From Pantoea sp. GD03673 (GTDB lineage: Bacteria > Pseudomonadota > Gammaproteobacteria > Enterobacterales > Enterobacteriaceae): a stretch of 64,000 bases of DNA. The DNA is taken from NCBI RefSeq assembly GCF_029844725.1, contig NZ_JAOCKJ010000007.1, forward strand, positions 1 to 64,000. Reading direction: 5' to 3'. How positions within the stretch are numbered: position 1 is the stretch's first letter; each line of letters opens with the position of its first letter. Of the stretch, positions 28,098 to 36,556 are shown in pieces. The notes under the pieces are model-generated. The model was not told the DNA's origin. It saw nothing but the letters and a program-made list of their open reading frames with translations, and did not search any database. Both the position numbers and the translations under genes were made by a program.

Positions 28098-28565
28098 ATG
28101 TCAGAAATCTTCAAAAGCAACGCCACGCTTTCCGATGCACCGGTTCCGGTGACGGTCGCGGGCATTGCCATTATTGCGACCCGCTGCCTGAGCGTGCTGA
28201 TGCTGGCAAATGAGCTGGGTTACAGTGAAATCGCCAACTTTGTTCACCGCAGTGCCCAGTCCTGGGACTCCACGCTTATCTTTATCGCCAGCCAGCTGAT
28301 TTTCCTGTTCGAACTGCGCTGCGCCTTTACCCTGATGCGCGGCAGTAACCGTGGGCGCTGGGGCTATGTTGCGACGCAGGTGATTGTGCTGGGCTATATG
28401 CTGGTCGCCTCGCTGGGCTGGATCTATCCGGAAATATTCAGCATTGATGGCGACAATAACGTCCAGATCATCCACCATACGCTGTCGCAAAAAATTCCCG
28501 ATCTGCTGGTGCTGATGCTGCTGTTTCTGCCCGCCAGCAGCCGCGCTTTTTTCAGGAAGCGATGA
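28098..28565 (+). CDS. ybjO: inner membrane protein YbjO
   Basis: A 155-residue protein of unknown function with four predicted transmembrane segments (about 20-40, 54-74, 85-105 and 125-145). Position between potI and rlmC and the sequence around TRCLSVLMLANELGY match E. coli YbjO. The ATG at 28098 follows a GGTGGAG/AGGGA region; the frame remains open upstream into the potI terminator, which argues against an earlier start. Confidence 0.85.
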   Translation: MSEIFKSNATLSDAPVPVTVAGIAIIATRCLSVLMLANELGYSEIANFVHRSAQSWDSTLIFIASQLIFLFELRCAFTLMRGSNRGRWGYVATQVIVLGYMLVASLGWIYPEIFSIDGDNNVQIIHHTLSQKIPDLLVLMLLFLPASSRAFFRKR

Positions 28566-28606
28566 TACAATCGCGCTCCGCCCGACCCCATCGTTAAGGC
28601 TTTACC

Positions 28607-29743
28607 ATGCACTGCGCGCTTTATGACGCCAACCGATGCCGCTCCTGTCAGTGGCTGGAAAAACCCTATCCTGCTCAGCTGAGCGATAAACAGTCGATGC
28701 TGGAACAGCTACTGGCAGACCTGCCTGTAGCGGCCTGGTTGCCGCCGGTTACATCACCGCAGCAGGCATTCCGTAACAAAGCCAAAATGGTGGTCAGCGG
28801 CAGCGTCGAGCGTCCGGTACTGGGTCTTGTCCATCGCGATGGTGAAGCGGTTGATCTCTGCGACTGCCCACTCTATCCCGCCAGCTTTCAGCCGATTTTT
28901 GCTGCACTTAAACCGTTGATCGCCCGTGCCGGGCTGACGCCCTATAACGTGGCGCGCAAACGCGGTGAACTGAAATTTCTGCTGATTACCGAAAGTCAGC
29001 AGGGCGGCGTAATGCTGCGTTTTGTCCTGCGCTCAACCGCAAAGCTGGAACAGTTGCGTGCGGCGTTGCCGTGGCTGCAACAGCAGTTGCCGCAGCTGAC
29101 GGTGATATCGGTCAATATTCAGCCGGTGCACATGGCCATTCTGGAGGGGGAAGAGGAGATTGTGCTGACGCCCGCTCAGTCGCTGGCAGAGAATTTCAAT
29201 GGCGTACCGCTGTGGATCCGCCCGCAAAGCTTCTTTCAGACCAACCCGCAGGTTGCCAGCGCACTGTATGCCACCGCGCGCGACTGGGTGCGTGCGCTGC
29301 CGGTTAACAGCATGTGGGATCTCTTCTGCGGCGTAGGCGGTTTTGGTCTGCACTGCGCGACACCGGAAATGACGCTGACCGGCATTGAGATCAGCGCTGA
29401 AGCGATTAAATGCGCCCATCGTTCCGCTGAGATGCTGGGGCTGGAAAAGGTGCAGTTTGCGGCGCTGGATTCGGCGGCCTTTGCGACCGGACGCGATACG
29501 GTGCCGCAGTTGGTACTGGTCAATCCACCCCGCCGTGGGATTGGCGAGGTGCTGTGTGACTATCTGAGCCAGATGGCCCCGGATTATCTGCTCTATTCAA
29601 GCTGCAATCCGCAGACCATGGCACAGGATATTGCCCGGCTGAGCACCTATGAAATCACCAGGGTGCAGCTGTTCGACATGTTCCCGCACACGGCCCATTT
29701 TGAAGTGCTGACGCTGTTAACCCGTCGTCAGCACGCAGTGTAA
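28607..29743 (+). CDS. rlmC: 23S rRNA (uracil-747 C5)-methyltransferase RlmC
   Basis: A 378-residue S-adenosylmethionine-dependent enzyme that makes m5U at position 747 of 23S rRNA. An iron-sulfur cluster is expected from C3, C11, C14 and the later cysteine in [10 protein letters not shown]. The SAM-binding core has [14 protein letters not shown] and the adenine-contact motif [10 protein letters not shown]. The catalytic loop is LVNPPRRG, and the nucleophile is Cys333 in [12 protein letters not shown]. It converges on artJ, with 15 bases between stop codons. Confidence 0.95.
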   Translation: MHCALYDANRCRSCQWLEKPYPAQLSDKQSMLEQLLADLPVAAWLPPVTSPQQAFRNKAKMVVSGSVERPVLGLVHRDGEAVDLCDCPLYPASFQPIFAALKPLIARAGLTPYNVARKRGELKFLLITESQQGGVMLRFVLRSTAKLEQLRAALPWLQQQLPQLTVISVNIQPVHMAILEGEEEIVLTPAQSLAENFNGVPLWIRPQSFFQTNPQVASALYATARDWVRALPVNSMWDLFCGVGGFGLHCATPEMTLTGIEISAEAIKCAHRSAEMLGLEKVQFAALDSAAFATGRDTVPQLVLVNPPRRGIGEVLCDYLSQMAPDYLLYSSCNPQTMAQDIARLSTYEITRVQLFDMFPHTAHFEVLTLLTRRQHAV

Positions 29744-29758
29744 CGCGTCAGTCGGGGA

Positions 29759-30490
29759 TTATTCCGGGAACCACTTCTGATTGATCTGCTGCCAGCTGCC
29801 GTTGGCTTTCAGTTCAGTCAGTGCCTGGTTGAACCGATCGCGCAGCGCCGTATTGCCTTTGCGTACGGCAATGCCAAGGCCGGTGCCAAAGTAGTCAGCA
29901 TCCGTGACATGTTCACCGACCGTCGCCAGATCCGGATTGGTTTTGAGCCACTGATTCACCACCGCGCTGTCGCCAAACACCCCATCCAGCCTGCCGCTCT
30001 TTATGTCCAGAATCGCGTTCTGATAGCTGTCATACGCCACCACTTTCACTTCCGGGTGCTTGTCCTGCAGGTACTTCTGATGCGTGGTGCCGTTTTCAAC
30101 ACCGATGCGCTTGCCTTTCAGATCATCAACGCTTTTGAACTGGCCTTTACGGGCGATCACGATAGCGGAGTTAGCGTAATAGGGCTGGGTAAAATCAACC
30201 TGCTTGCCGCGCTCAGTGGTGATGTCCATACCGGAAATCACTGCGTCATAGCGGCGAAACTTCAGTGACGGGATCAGGCTGTCGAAAGCATTGTTGGTGA
30301 AGGTACATTCCGCTTTCATCTGCTGACACAGCGCTTTGGCCAGATCGATATCAAACCCGACCAGATTATTTTCACTGTCCAGCGTTTCAAATGGCGGGTA
30401 GGTCGCTGAAGCGGCGAAGCGAATCTTTTCCGCCGCCTGGGCGGTCACCGCCAGCGAAGCCAGTGCAGCGGCAATAATCCATTTTTTCAT
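29759..30490 (-). CDS. artJ: arginine-binding periplasmic protein ArtJ
   Basis: A 243-residue amino acid-binding protein (SBP_bac_3 family) with a signal peptide cleaved after AQA at about residue 19. ArtJ binds L-arginine with high affinity and works with ArtPQM. Family motifs are ATYPPFETLD, GFDIDLAKALC, NAFDSLIPSLKFRRYDAVISGMD and GTGLGIAVRKGN. It is a separate transcription unit, not part of artPIQM, as in E. coli. An ArgR-type box lies in front of it, consistent with arginine repression. Confidence 0.94.
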   Translation of the reverse strand: MKKWIIAAALASLAVTAQAAEKIRFAASATYPPFETLDSENNLVGFDIDLAKALCQQMKAECTFTNNAFDSLIPSLKFRRYDAVISGMDITTERGKQVDFTQPYYANSAIVIARKGQFKSVDDLKGKRIGVENGTTHQKYLQDKHPEVKVVAYDSYQNAILDIKSGRLDGVFGDSAVVNQWLKTNPDLATVGEHVTDADYFGTGLGIAVRKGNTALRDRFNQALTELKANGSWQQINQKWFPE

Positions 30491-30541
30491 TTTATGATTC
30501 CTGTGATGTGATCAGCCAGAGAAGGCGATACCCTGCCATAT

Positions 30542-30559
30542 AATGAATTTTTATGCAAT
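30542..30559. promoter_or_regulatory. ArgR-type box upstream of artJ
   Basis: The 18-base sequence AATGAATTTTTATGCAAT fits the ARG box pattern wnTGAATwwwwATTCAnw with one mismatch in the right half (ATGCA). It lies about 52 bases before the artJ ATG. E. coli artJ is known to be repressed by ArgR. Confidence 0.55.
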
Positions 30560-30579
30560 TAGCGTGATTTTTCAGGCGA

Positions 30580-30600
30580 AAAGGGCGAGGGAGCTCGCCC
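30580..30600 (-). terminator. terminator of artPIQM
   Basis: On the minus strand GGGCGAG and CTCGCCC pair perfectly around CTCC, followed by TTTT. It lies directly beyond the artM stop. Confidence 0.65.
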
Positions 30601-30605
30601 GGTAT

Positions 30606-31274
30606 TCAGCTGCGCCGTTCAAAGGCCAGGGCGCGTTTTTCGATCAGTCGCATCATCAGCGTCAGCAAACCGTTAACGCAGAGATAAATCAGACCCGCCG
30701 CGGCATAGACCGTGATGTCGTATGTGCGACCGTAGAGCAGCTGGCCGTGACCCATGACCTCCATCAGGGTGATGGTGTAGGCCAGTGAGGTGCCTTTAAA
30801 CACCAGCACCACTTCATTGGAGTAAGAGGAGAGGGCGCGTTTAAATGCATAGGGCAGCAGAATGCGCAGCGTATCTTTACGGCTCATGCCAAGTGCGGCG
30901 CACGACTGCCACTGCCCAGAGGGAATCGCCCGGACCGCACCATAAAACAGCTGGGTGGTGTAAGCCGCACTGTTCAGTGACAGCGCCAGCATCGCACATA
31001 GCCACGGCTGCGACAGTAAATGCCACAGCCAGGGGATCTGCTGGATCGCGGGAAACTGTCCCGGACCGTAGTAGATCAGGAAGATCTGCACCAGCAGCGG
31101 CGTGCCGGTAAACAGCGTGATAAAGCCTTTTACCAGCGGATTCAGCACCGGCGTTTTCAGCGACAGCACCACGGTGAAGAGCAGCGCGAGCAGCAGGGCC
31201 ACCACCAGCGAGGCCGCCGTCAGCGTCAGGCTGGTGTGCAGTCCTTTCAGGAGTTCAGGCAGATAGGCCAGCAT
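30606..31274 (-). CDS. artM: arginine transporter permease ArtM
   Basis: A 222-residue inner-membrane permease of the His/Glu/Gln/Arg/opine family with five predicted helices. The EAA loop reads WQSCAALGMSRKDTLRILLPYAFKRALSSYSNEVV. It forms the channel with ArtQ. The start codon shares one base with the artQ stop (TAATG), so the two should be co-translated. It is the last gene of artPIQM. Confidence 0.95.
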   Translation of the reverse strand: MLAYLPELLKGLHTSLTLTAASLVVALLLALLFTVVLSLKTPVLNPLVKGFITLFTGTPLLVQIFLIYYGPGQFPAIQQIPWLWHLLSQPWLCAMLALSLNSAAYTTQLFYGAVRAIPSGQWQSCAALGMSRKDTLRILLPYAFKRALSSYSNEVVLVFKGTSLAYTITLMEVMGHGQLLYGRTYDITVYAAAGLIYLCVNGLLTLMMRLIEKRALAFERRS

Positions 31275-31990
31275 TAGCTGTTCCCCCGTTCAAAGCGGGT
31301 GGTGCGCAGTTCGATGCGGCGCAATACCGCCTGGCTGAACAGCGTAATCACTAAGTAGATAGCGGCCGCCACCAGAAACCAGGTAAACGGCTCCTGCGTG
31401 CGGGTCGCGATACTTTTGGTTTGCAGCATCAGGTCGTTAACGCTGATCAGTGAAACCAGCGCGGTGTCTTTCAGCAGCACCAGCCACTGATTACCCAGAC
31501 CGGGCAGGGCGTGACGCCACATCTGCGGCATAATAAGCCTGAAAAAAATGACCGACTTTTTCATGCCCAGCGCCTGCCCCGATTCCCACTGACCCACCGG
31601 CACGGCTTTGAGGGCACCGCGCAGCGTCTGCGAAGCATAGGCGGCATAGAGCATTGCCAGCGCAATCACGCCGCACAGGAACGGACTGACATCGAAGTTC
31701 TCGATCTGCACCTGAACCGGCAGCTGAAACAGTCCGACGTTCAGCGTGAAACCGTCAGAGAGGGTGAGCAACAACTGTGAAGCGCCAAAATAGATAAACA
31801 GCACGACCAGAATTTCCGGCAGGCCGCGGATCAGCGTCACCAGGCCGGTGCCAATCCACGCCAGCGGTCTCAGGCGCAGTGACTCCCAGCCAGCGAAAAT
31901 CATCGCCAGCACCAGGCCCGCGATAAGAGCACAAACAGCAAGGCCGACGGTCATACCGGCGGCGCTTGCGAGGGTCATCATTTCATTCAT
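31274..31990 (-). CDS. artQ: arginine transporter permease ArtQ
   Basis: A 238-residue inner-membrane permease of the same family as ArtM. It has five predicted helices and the EAA loop [35 protein letters not shown]. It sits six bases downstream of artI and overlaps artM by one base. A second Met two codons in could also serve as start. Confidence 0.95.
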   Translation of the reverse strand: MNEMMTLASAAGMTVGLAVCALIAGLVLAMIFAGWESLRLRPLAWIGTGLVTLIRGLPEILVVLFIYFGASQLLLTLSDGFTLNVGLFQLPVQVQIENFDVSPFLCGVIALAMLYAAYASQTLRGALKAVPVGQWESGQALGMKKSVIFFRLIMPQMWRHALPGLGNQWLVLLKDTALVSLISVNDLMLQTKSIATRTQEPFTWFLVAAAIYLVITLFSQAVLRRIELRTTRFERGNS

Positions 31991-31996
31991 CAGAGA

Positions 31997-32728
31997 TTAC
32001 TGCTGGAACCATTTGCTGTAGATGGTTTTATACGTGCCGTCCGCTTTGATCTTATCCAGCGCGCCGTTGAATTTGGTCTGCAGCTCAGTGTTACCGGTGC
32101 GCACCGCAATGCCCAGGCCGGTACCAAAGTAGGCTTTGTCCGTCACTTTGTCGCCAACCGCAGCCAGCGCAGCATTCTGCTTCAGCCACTCGTTAACAAC
32201 GGCAGTGTCGCCGAATACGGCATCAATACGGCCATTTTTCAAATCCAGCACCGCGTTCTGATAGCTGTCGTAAGGAACGATGGTAATTTCGCTGTGTTTG
32301 TCCGTCAGGTATTTCTGATGGGTGGTGCCGTTCTGGACGCCAACCCGCTTGCCTTTCAGCGCGTCAACGCTGGCGACCTGGCCTTTCCGGGCAACAAACA
32401 GCGCTGAGTTGTCGTAATACGGCTTAGTGAACAGCACCTGTTTTTCACGATCCGGCGTGATATCCATGCCCGCCATCACCGCATCAAAGCGACGGAATTT
32501 CAGGCTCGGGATCAGGCTATCGAACGCCTGATTTGTGAAGGTGCAGGTTGCATCAATCTCTTTACACAGTGCGTTGGCCAGATCGACATCAAAGCCCTGA
32601 ATCTTGTTGTCCGCATCCACAAACTCAAACGGAGGATAAGAGGCCTCGGTCGCAAAACGAATCGTCTGCGCCGCGGTAGCGCTCAGGCTAAAACCGGCAA
32701 GCAGTGCAGCAAGTACCATTTTTTTCAT
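31997..32728 (-). CDS. artI: arginine transporter substrate-binding protein ArtI
   Basis: A 243-residue periplasmic binding protein, paralogous to ArtJ, with signal peptide MKKMVLAALLAGFSLSATAA. Motifs are ATEASYPPFEFVD, GFDVDLANALC and SLIPSLKFRRFDAVMAGMD. The ATG at 32728 is chosen because AGGA lies eight bases upstream; another ATG three codons earlier would put the AGGA inside the start. The E. coli ArtI ligand is uncertain, while ArtJ binds arginine. It lies between artP and artQ. Confidence 0.93.
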   Translation of the reverse strand: MKKMVLAALLAGFSLSATAAQTIRFATEASYPPFEFVDADNKIQGFDVDLANALCKEIDATCTFTNQAFDSLIPSLKFRRFDAVMAGMDITPDREKQVLFTKPYYDNSALFVARKGQVASVDALKGKRVGVQNGTTHQKYLTDKHSEITIVPYDSYQNAVLDLKNGRIDAVFGDTAVVNEWLKQNAALAAVGDKVTDKAYFGTGLGIAVRTGNTELQTKFNGALDKIKADGTYKTIYSKWFQQ

Positions 32729-32743
32729 TTTTAGCATCCTGAC

Positions 32744-33472
32744 TTAGTGCGAAAGATAGTGAGCAAACGCCTCGGTTTGCGGCTGTGTAAAGCGGCTGGC
32801 ATCGCCCTGTTCCACAATGTGGCCATTCTCCATGTAAACCACGCGGCTGGCAGTTTTACGTGCCACTTCCACTTCATGGGTCACGATCACTTGGGTGATA
32901 TGGGTCTGCGCCAGTTCGCGAATGATACTGACAATCTGTGCGGTAATTTCAGGGTCCAGTGCGGCCGTCGGCTCATCGAACAGCAACACCTGCGGTTCCA
33001 TCATCAGCGCGCGGGCAATCGCCACACGCTGCTGCTGACCCCCGGAGAGGTGCAGCGGAAAGCGATCGCTGTAGGGCGTCAGGCGCAGCCGGTCGAGCAG
33101 TTTGTCGGCGCGGGCGCGGGCGTCGCTTTTGCTCAGGCCCAGAACCCGGCAGGGTGCCTCGATCAGATTCTGCAGCACGGTAAGGTGCGGCCAGAGATTA
33201 TATTGCTGGAACACCATACCGACGTTCTGACGCAGTTCGCGAATCGCGGCTTCAGAAGGCTTCTGACTGAAGTCGAACTGATTACCGGCAATCTGCAACT
33301 GACCTGAACGCGGCTGCTCCAGCAGATTAAGTACCCGCAGCAGCGAACTCTTGCCCGCACCGCTGGGACACAGCAGCACCAGGGTCTCGCCTTGCGGACA
33401 CTCAAGGTTGATGTCGAACAGCGCCTGATGAGCACCGTAGAAGCAGTTTATTGCGTTTAGTTGAATACTCAT
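32744..33472 (-). CDS. artP: arginine transporter ATP-binding protein ArtP
   Basis: A 242-residue ATPase of the arginine importer. The Q-loop is [13 protein letters not shown], the signature [15 protein letters not shown], Walker [15 protein letters not shown], and the H-loop VTHEVEVA. The Walker A motif is unusual: it reads CPSGAGKS, with Cys35 (codon TGT at 33368-33370) where nearly all ABC ATPases have Gly. The catalytic Lys41 and Ser42 are kept. The ATG at 33472 gives the E. coli N-terminus ([13 protein letters not shown]); the frame is open upstream to 33586 without family resemblance. It is the first gene of artPIQM. Confidence 0.94.
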   Translation of the reverse strand: MSIQLNAINCFYGAHQALFDINLECPQGETLVLLCPSGAGKSSLLRVLNLLEQPRSGQLQIAGNQFDFSQKPSEAAIRELRQNVGMVFQQYNLWPHLTVLQNLIEAPCRVLGLSKSDARARADKLLDRLRLTPYSDRFPLHLSGGQQQRVAIARALMMEPQVLLFDEPTAALDPEITAQIVSIIRELAQTHITQVIVTHEVEVARKTASRVVYMENGHIVEQGDASRFTQPQTEAFAHYLSH

Positions 33473-33480
33473 GCGCCAGA

Positions 33481-33534
33481 TTTGAATAGCTATTAGTGTC
33501 GCGGATTTTAACGTCACCAGAATAGTTATGCAAA
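33481..33534. promoter_or_regulatory. possible weak ArgR boxes upstream of artP
   Basis: TTTGAATAGCTATTAGTG (33481-33498) and the 18 bases at 33517-33534 (core AGAATAGTTATGCA) each keep most of the ARG box pattern. Both have two or more mismatches, so this is tentative. Confidence 0.3.
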
Positions 33535-33639
33535 TAAGGTGGGTTAAAATTTGTAAAACAGCAGATAAACAGCCAAAGCTTAGCACAATATCATGCGCTC
33601 TCTGGTTGCAGTCCCATGCTGCCGGGCGGGCGGTGACAA

Positions 33640-33672
33640 TAAAAAAGCGCAGCGCCTGAGGCAGCTGCGCTT
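33640..33672 (-). terminator. terminator after ybjP
   Basis: On the minus strand AAGCGCAGC and GCTGCGCTT form a 9-bp stem followed by a T run. It lies 20 bases beyond the ybjP stop. Confidence 0.8.
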
Positions 33673-33691
33673 CACAAAAGCGTTAATGAAA

Positions 33692-34231
33692 TTATTTTTT
33701 TGATTTTTCAAGCATCTGGCTCAGGCTTCCACCTTCGGCGTGCACAGGGTTAGCCATGTAGCGCACGTCGTCGACGACCCAGCAGGTGCCCTGATGAATC
33801 ATCAGCACTTCATCCTGCCACTGTTTGCCGTCGCGGCTCAGATCAACCCGCAGCGGGATGTTGCGCGCATCGCGGTTCGGAATGGAAGAGGCATCGGCGA
33901 CGCTGGCAGCAGTCGGCCCCTGTGACAGGCTTGAGAAGAGATCGCCGTTACGCCACTGTGCGCCAGCATTGCTGCCGCTGGCCGCCTGCAGGGAGTGGTA
34001 AAGCGCATCACTCAGGTAAGGGCGATATTTTGCCAGGGTGTTGCTGTCAGGCAGACCCTGCGTGGGTTGTTCGACGCGCAGGTCGTAAAACTTCTGGGCT
34101 ACCTGGTCAGGACCGCCTTTAATGCAGGGGGCGGTACGCGGGCCATTATCCTTAATGACTGGCTCAACGGTGGTACAGGCGCTGAGCAGCAGGGCCGCCG
34201 GGATCATTAGCGCAAACGCGTTGTTTCTCAT
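33692..34231 (-). CDS. ybjP: lipoprotein YbjP
   Basis: A 179-residue lipoprotein. The signal peptide ends in the lipobox LLSAC with Cys at about residue 19, followed by TT, so sorting to the outer membrane is expected. The family part contains DNGPRTAPCIKGGPDQVAQ-like text near the N-terminus and SSIPNRDARNIPLRVDL in the middle. Its function is unknown. The ATG at 34231 begins the signal peptide (MRNNAFALMIP); the frame is open upstream to 34327 but lacks family character. It diverges from ybjQ. Confidence 0.9.
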   Translation of the reverse strand: MRNNAFALMIPAALLLSACTTVEPVIKDNGPRTAPCIKGGPDQVAQKFYDLRVEQPTQGLPDSNTLAKYRPYLSDALYHSLQAASGSNAGAQWRNGDLFSSLSQGPTAASVADASSIPNRDARNIPLRVDLSRDGKQWQDEVLMIHQGTCWVVDDVRYMANPVHAEGGSLSQMLEKSKK

Positions 34232-34337
34232 CTCGATTTCCTTATGGTTCTCTGGCAAGGTGCCCTTTTTAGCATAGAGTATAGCCGTGCTTTTTAGTCG
34301 AAAGAGCCTTAGCCCGGTTTTCAACAAGGAGAATGCG

Positions 34338-34658
34338 ATGAAATTTTCAACAACCCCAACGCTGGAAGGTCACAGCATCAGCGAATATTGCGGCGTGGTC
34401 ACCGGAGAAGCGATTCTGGGTGCCAACATCTTCCGGGATTTTTTCGCGGGTATTCGTGATGTGGTCGGTGGCCGCTCCGGTGCTTATGAGAAAGAGCTGC
34501 GTAAAGCGCGTGAAATTGCGTTTGAAGAACTGGAAGAGCAGGCAAAAGCACTGGGTGCCAACGCGGTGGTCGGCATCGACATTGATTATGAAACCGTTGG
34601 CAAAGAGGGCAGCATGTTGATGGTCAGCGTTACCGGTACGGCGGTGGTCATTCGTTGA
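34338..34658 (+). CDS. ybjQ: YbjQ family protein (DUF74)
   Basis: A 106-residue soluble protein of the YbjQ/UPF0145 family, which forms pentameric rings in known structures. Its role is unknown, with heavy-metal binding suggested for relatives. The motifs [33 protein letters not shown] and [13 protein letters not shown] are typical. AAGGAG lies eight bases before the ATG at 34338. The stop TGA overlaps the TTG start of amiD (TTGA), so translation is coupled. Confidence 0.92.
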   Translation: MKFSTTPTLEGHSISEYCGVVTGEAILGANIFRDFFAGIRDVVGGRSGAYEKELRKAREIAFEELEEQAKALGANAVVGIDIDYETVGKEGSMLMVSVTGTAVVIR

Positions 34659-35479
34659 AACGGTGGCTGTTACTGATGCTGGCGCTGCTCCTGGCGGGCT
34701 GCCACGCCGGGTTAGAGTCCCGTGACGGCTACTGGGCCGATTTGCGACATCCGGCGCAGGGCGCACGACCACGGGTAAAGGTGATTGTGATCCATTACAC
34801 CGCCGAAGATTTTTCTTCGTCGCTGGCGACCCTTACCGACCAGGAAGTCAGCGCCCATTATCTGATCCCGCGTCAGCCGCCTCAGCGCGCCGGTAAAGGT
34901 GTTATCTGGCAGCTGGTGCCGGAGCAGCAGCTTGCCTGGCATGCGGGACCCAGTTTCTGGCGCGGTGCCAGTCGCATCAATGACACCTCGATTGGCATTG
35001 AGCTGGTCAACCGGGGGTATCGCCGGACGCTGACGGGTCTTGAGTGGCAGCCTTTCACCACCGCGCAGATCGCAACGCTGACAGCGCTGGTTCGTGATAT
35101 TGCGCAGCGTTACGGCATTCCACCGGAAAACATTGTCGGTCACAGTGACATCGCGCCGCAGCGCAAGCAGGATCCAGGTCCCCTGTTTCCGTGGCAACAG
35201 CTGGCGCAGCACGGGCTCGGTGCCTGGCCCGATGCCGGACGGGTGCAGTTTTATTTAGCCGGTCAGGATCCGCATGCGCGGGTGCCCGTGCAGCCACTGA
35301 TGGAAAGCCTGCAGCGCTATGGCTATGCGGTGACAGCCGGGATGAGCGCACGTGAACAGCATAAGTTGATTGCCGCGTTTCAGATGCACTTCCGGCCTGC
35401 GGATTATCGCGGTCAGCCCGATGCCGAAACCGCCGCGATAGCCGCCGCGCTGCGGGAGAAATATGGCGCGGCGGAGTAG
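34655..35479 (+). CDS. amiD: N-acetylmuramoyl-L-alanine amidase AmiD
   Basis: A 274-residue outer-membrane lipoprotein that cleaves the amide between MurNAc or anhydro-MurNAc and the peptide. The lipobox is LLAGC with Cys16. The zinc ligands should be His47 (VIHYTA), His163 (GHSDIAP) and Asp173 ([10 protein letters not shown]), with Glu116 (IGIELVN) as the acid/base. A C-terminal peptidoglycan-binding segment covers about 195-270. The start is TTG at 34655, overlapping the ybjQ stop. It converges on ltaE, with four bases between. Confidence 0.94.
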   Translation: MKRWLLLMLALLLAGCHAGLESRDGYWADLRHPAQGARPRVKVIVIHYTAEDFSSSLATLTDQEVSAHYLIPRQPPQRAGKGVIWQLVPEQQLAWHAGPSFWRGASRINDTSIGIELVNRGYRRTLTGLEWQPFTTAQIATLTALVRDIAQRYGIPPENIVGHSDIAPQRKQDPGPLFPWQQLAQHGLGAWPDAGRVQFYLAGQDPHARVPVQPLMESLQRYGYAVTAGMSAREQHKLIAAFQMHFRPADYRGQPDAETAAIAAALREKYGAAE

Positions 35480-35483
35480 CAGA

Positions 35484-36485
35484 TTACTGTTGCAGAAACG
35501 CTTTCCAGTGGGCGACAACCTGCTCCAGCGCCGTCCGGTCAGCATCCAGGTGGGTCACCAGCCGGGTGCGCGTCCCCACGCTGATTAATACGCCCCGCGC
35601 CTTCATCCACTCACCCAATGGTTTGACCTGGGCTTCCGGCACTGCCACAAACAGCATGTTGGTCTGCTGATCGATGACGCTGACGCCCAGCTCATGCAAC
35701 TGCTGTCCCAGCCAGGCTGCATTGTCATGATCCTCCTGCAGCCGCGCCACGTTGTGTTCTAACGCGTAGAGACCTGCCGCCGCCAGAATACCAGCCTGCC
35801 GCATGCCGCCGCCGGTCATTTTGCGCCAGCGCCGTGCGCGTTCAATCAGCGCCGTGTCGCCACACAGCAGGGAACCCACTGGCGTGCCGAGACCTTTCGA
35901 GAGACAGATGGTCAGGGTGTCGCAGTAGCGGGCAATCGCCGCCAGCGTGGTGTTCTGCGCCACGACCGCGTTGAAAATGCGTGCGCCGTCAATGTGCAGC
36001 GCCAGCTGATGCTCGCGGGTAAAGGCCCACGCTTTTTCCAGATAATCCAGCGGCAGCACCTTACCGTGATGGGTGTTTTCCAGACTCAGCAGGCGGGTGC
36101 GGGCAAAGTGGATATCGTCCGGCTTAATGGCGGCTGCCACCACGTCGAGCGGCAGGGTGCCATCGTCTGCGGCCAGCACCGGCTGCGGCTGAATACTGCC
36201 CAGCACCGCCGCGCCGCCCGCTTCATATTTGTAATTGTGCGCCTGCTGACCGACGATATATTCATCGCCGCGTTCGCAGTGGCTGAGCAACGCCACCAGG
36301 TTCGCCTGGGTGCCGGTGGGGAAAAACAGCGCGGCTGCTTTGCCGCTCAGCTGTGCAGCTTCTGCTTCCAGAGCATTGACGGTGGGATCGTCACGGTAGA
36401 CGTCATCACCGGTTTCGGCAGACATCATTGCGCTCAGCATCGCGGCGCCGGGCCGGGTTACGGTATCACTGCGTAAATCGATCAC
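35484..36485 (-). CDS. ltaE: low-specificity L-threonine aldolase LtaE
   Basis: A 333-residue PLP enzyme that cleaves L-threonine and L-allo-threonine to glycine and acetaldehyde. The PLP lysine is Lys197 in TICLSKGLGTPVGS. The substrate loop DDVYRDDPTVNALE and the cofactor-contacting HIDGARIFNAVV are present. The start codon is GTG (36485), with AGGAG seven bases upstream on the minus strand. A poxB terminator lies in the gap upstream, so ltaE may depend on read-through or on its own promoter. Confidence 0.95.
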   Translation of the reverse strand: MIDLRSDTVTRPGAAMLSAMMSAETGDDVYRDDPTVNALEAEAAQLSGKAAALFFPTGTQANLVALLSHCERGDEYIVGQQAHNYKYEAGGAAVLGSIQPQPVLAADDGTLPLDVVAAAIKPDDIHFARTRLLSLENTHHGKVLPLDYLEKAWAFTREHQLALHIDGARIFNAVVAQNTTLAAIARYCDTLTICLSKGLGTPVGSLLCGDTALIERARRWRKMTGGGMRQAGILAAAGLYALEHNVARLQEDHDNAAWLGQQLHELGVSVIDQQTNMLFVAVPEAQVKPLGEWMKARGVLISVGTRTRLVTHLDADRTALEQVVAHWKAFLQQ

Positions 36486-36512
36486 CTTATGCTCCTGAAT
36501 GTAACGGAAAAC

Positions 36513-36539
36513 AAAAAAAAGGCGGGCATCGCGCCCGCC
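36513..36539 (-). terminator. terminator after poxB
   Basis: On the minus strand GGCGGGC and GCCCGCC pair over 7 bp around GCGAT, followed by eight T. It separates poxB from ltaE. Confidence 0.88.
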
Positions 36540-36556
36540 AGGATGGAACCTCTGTT

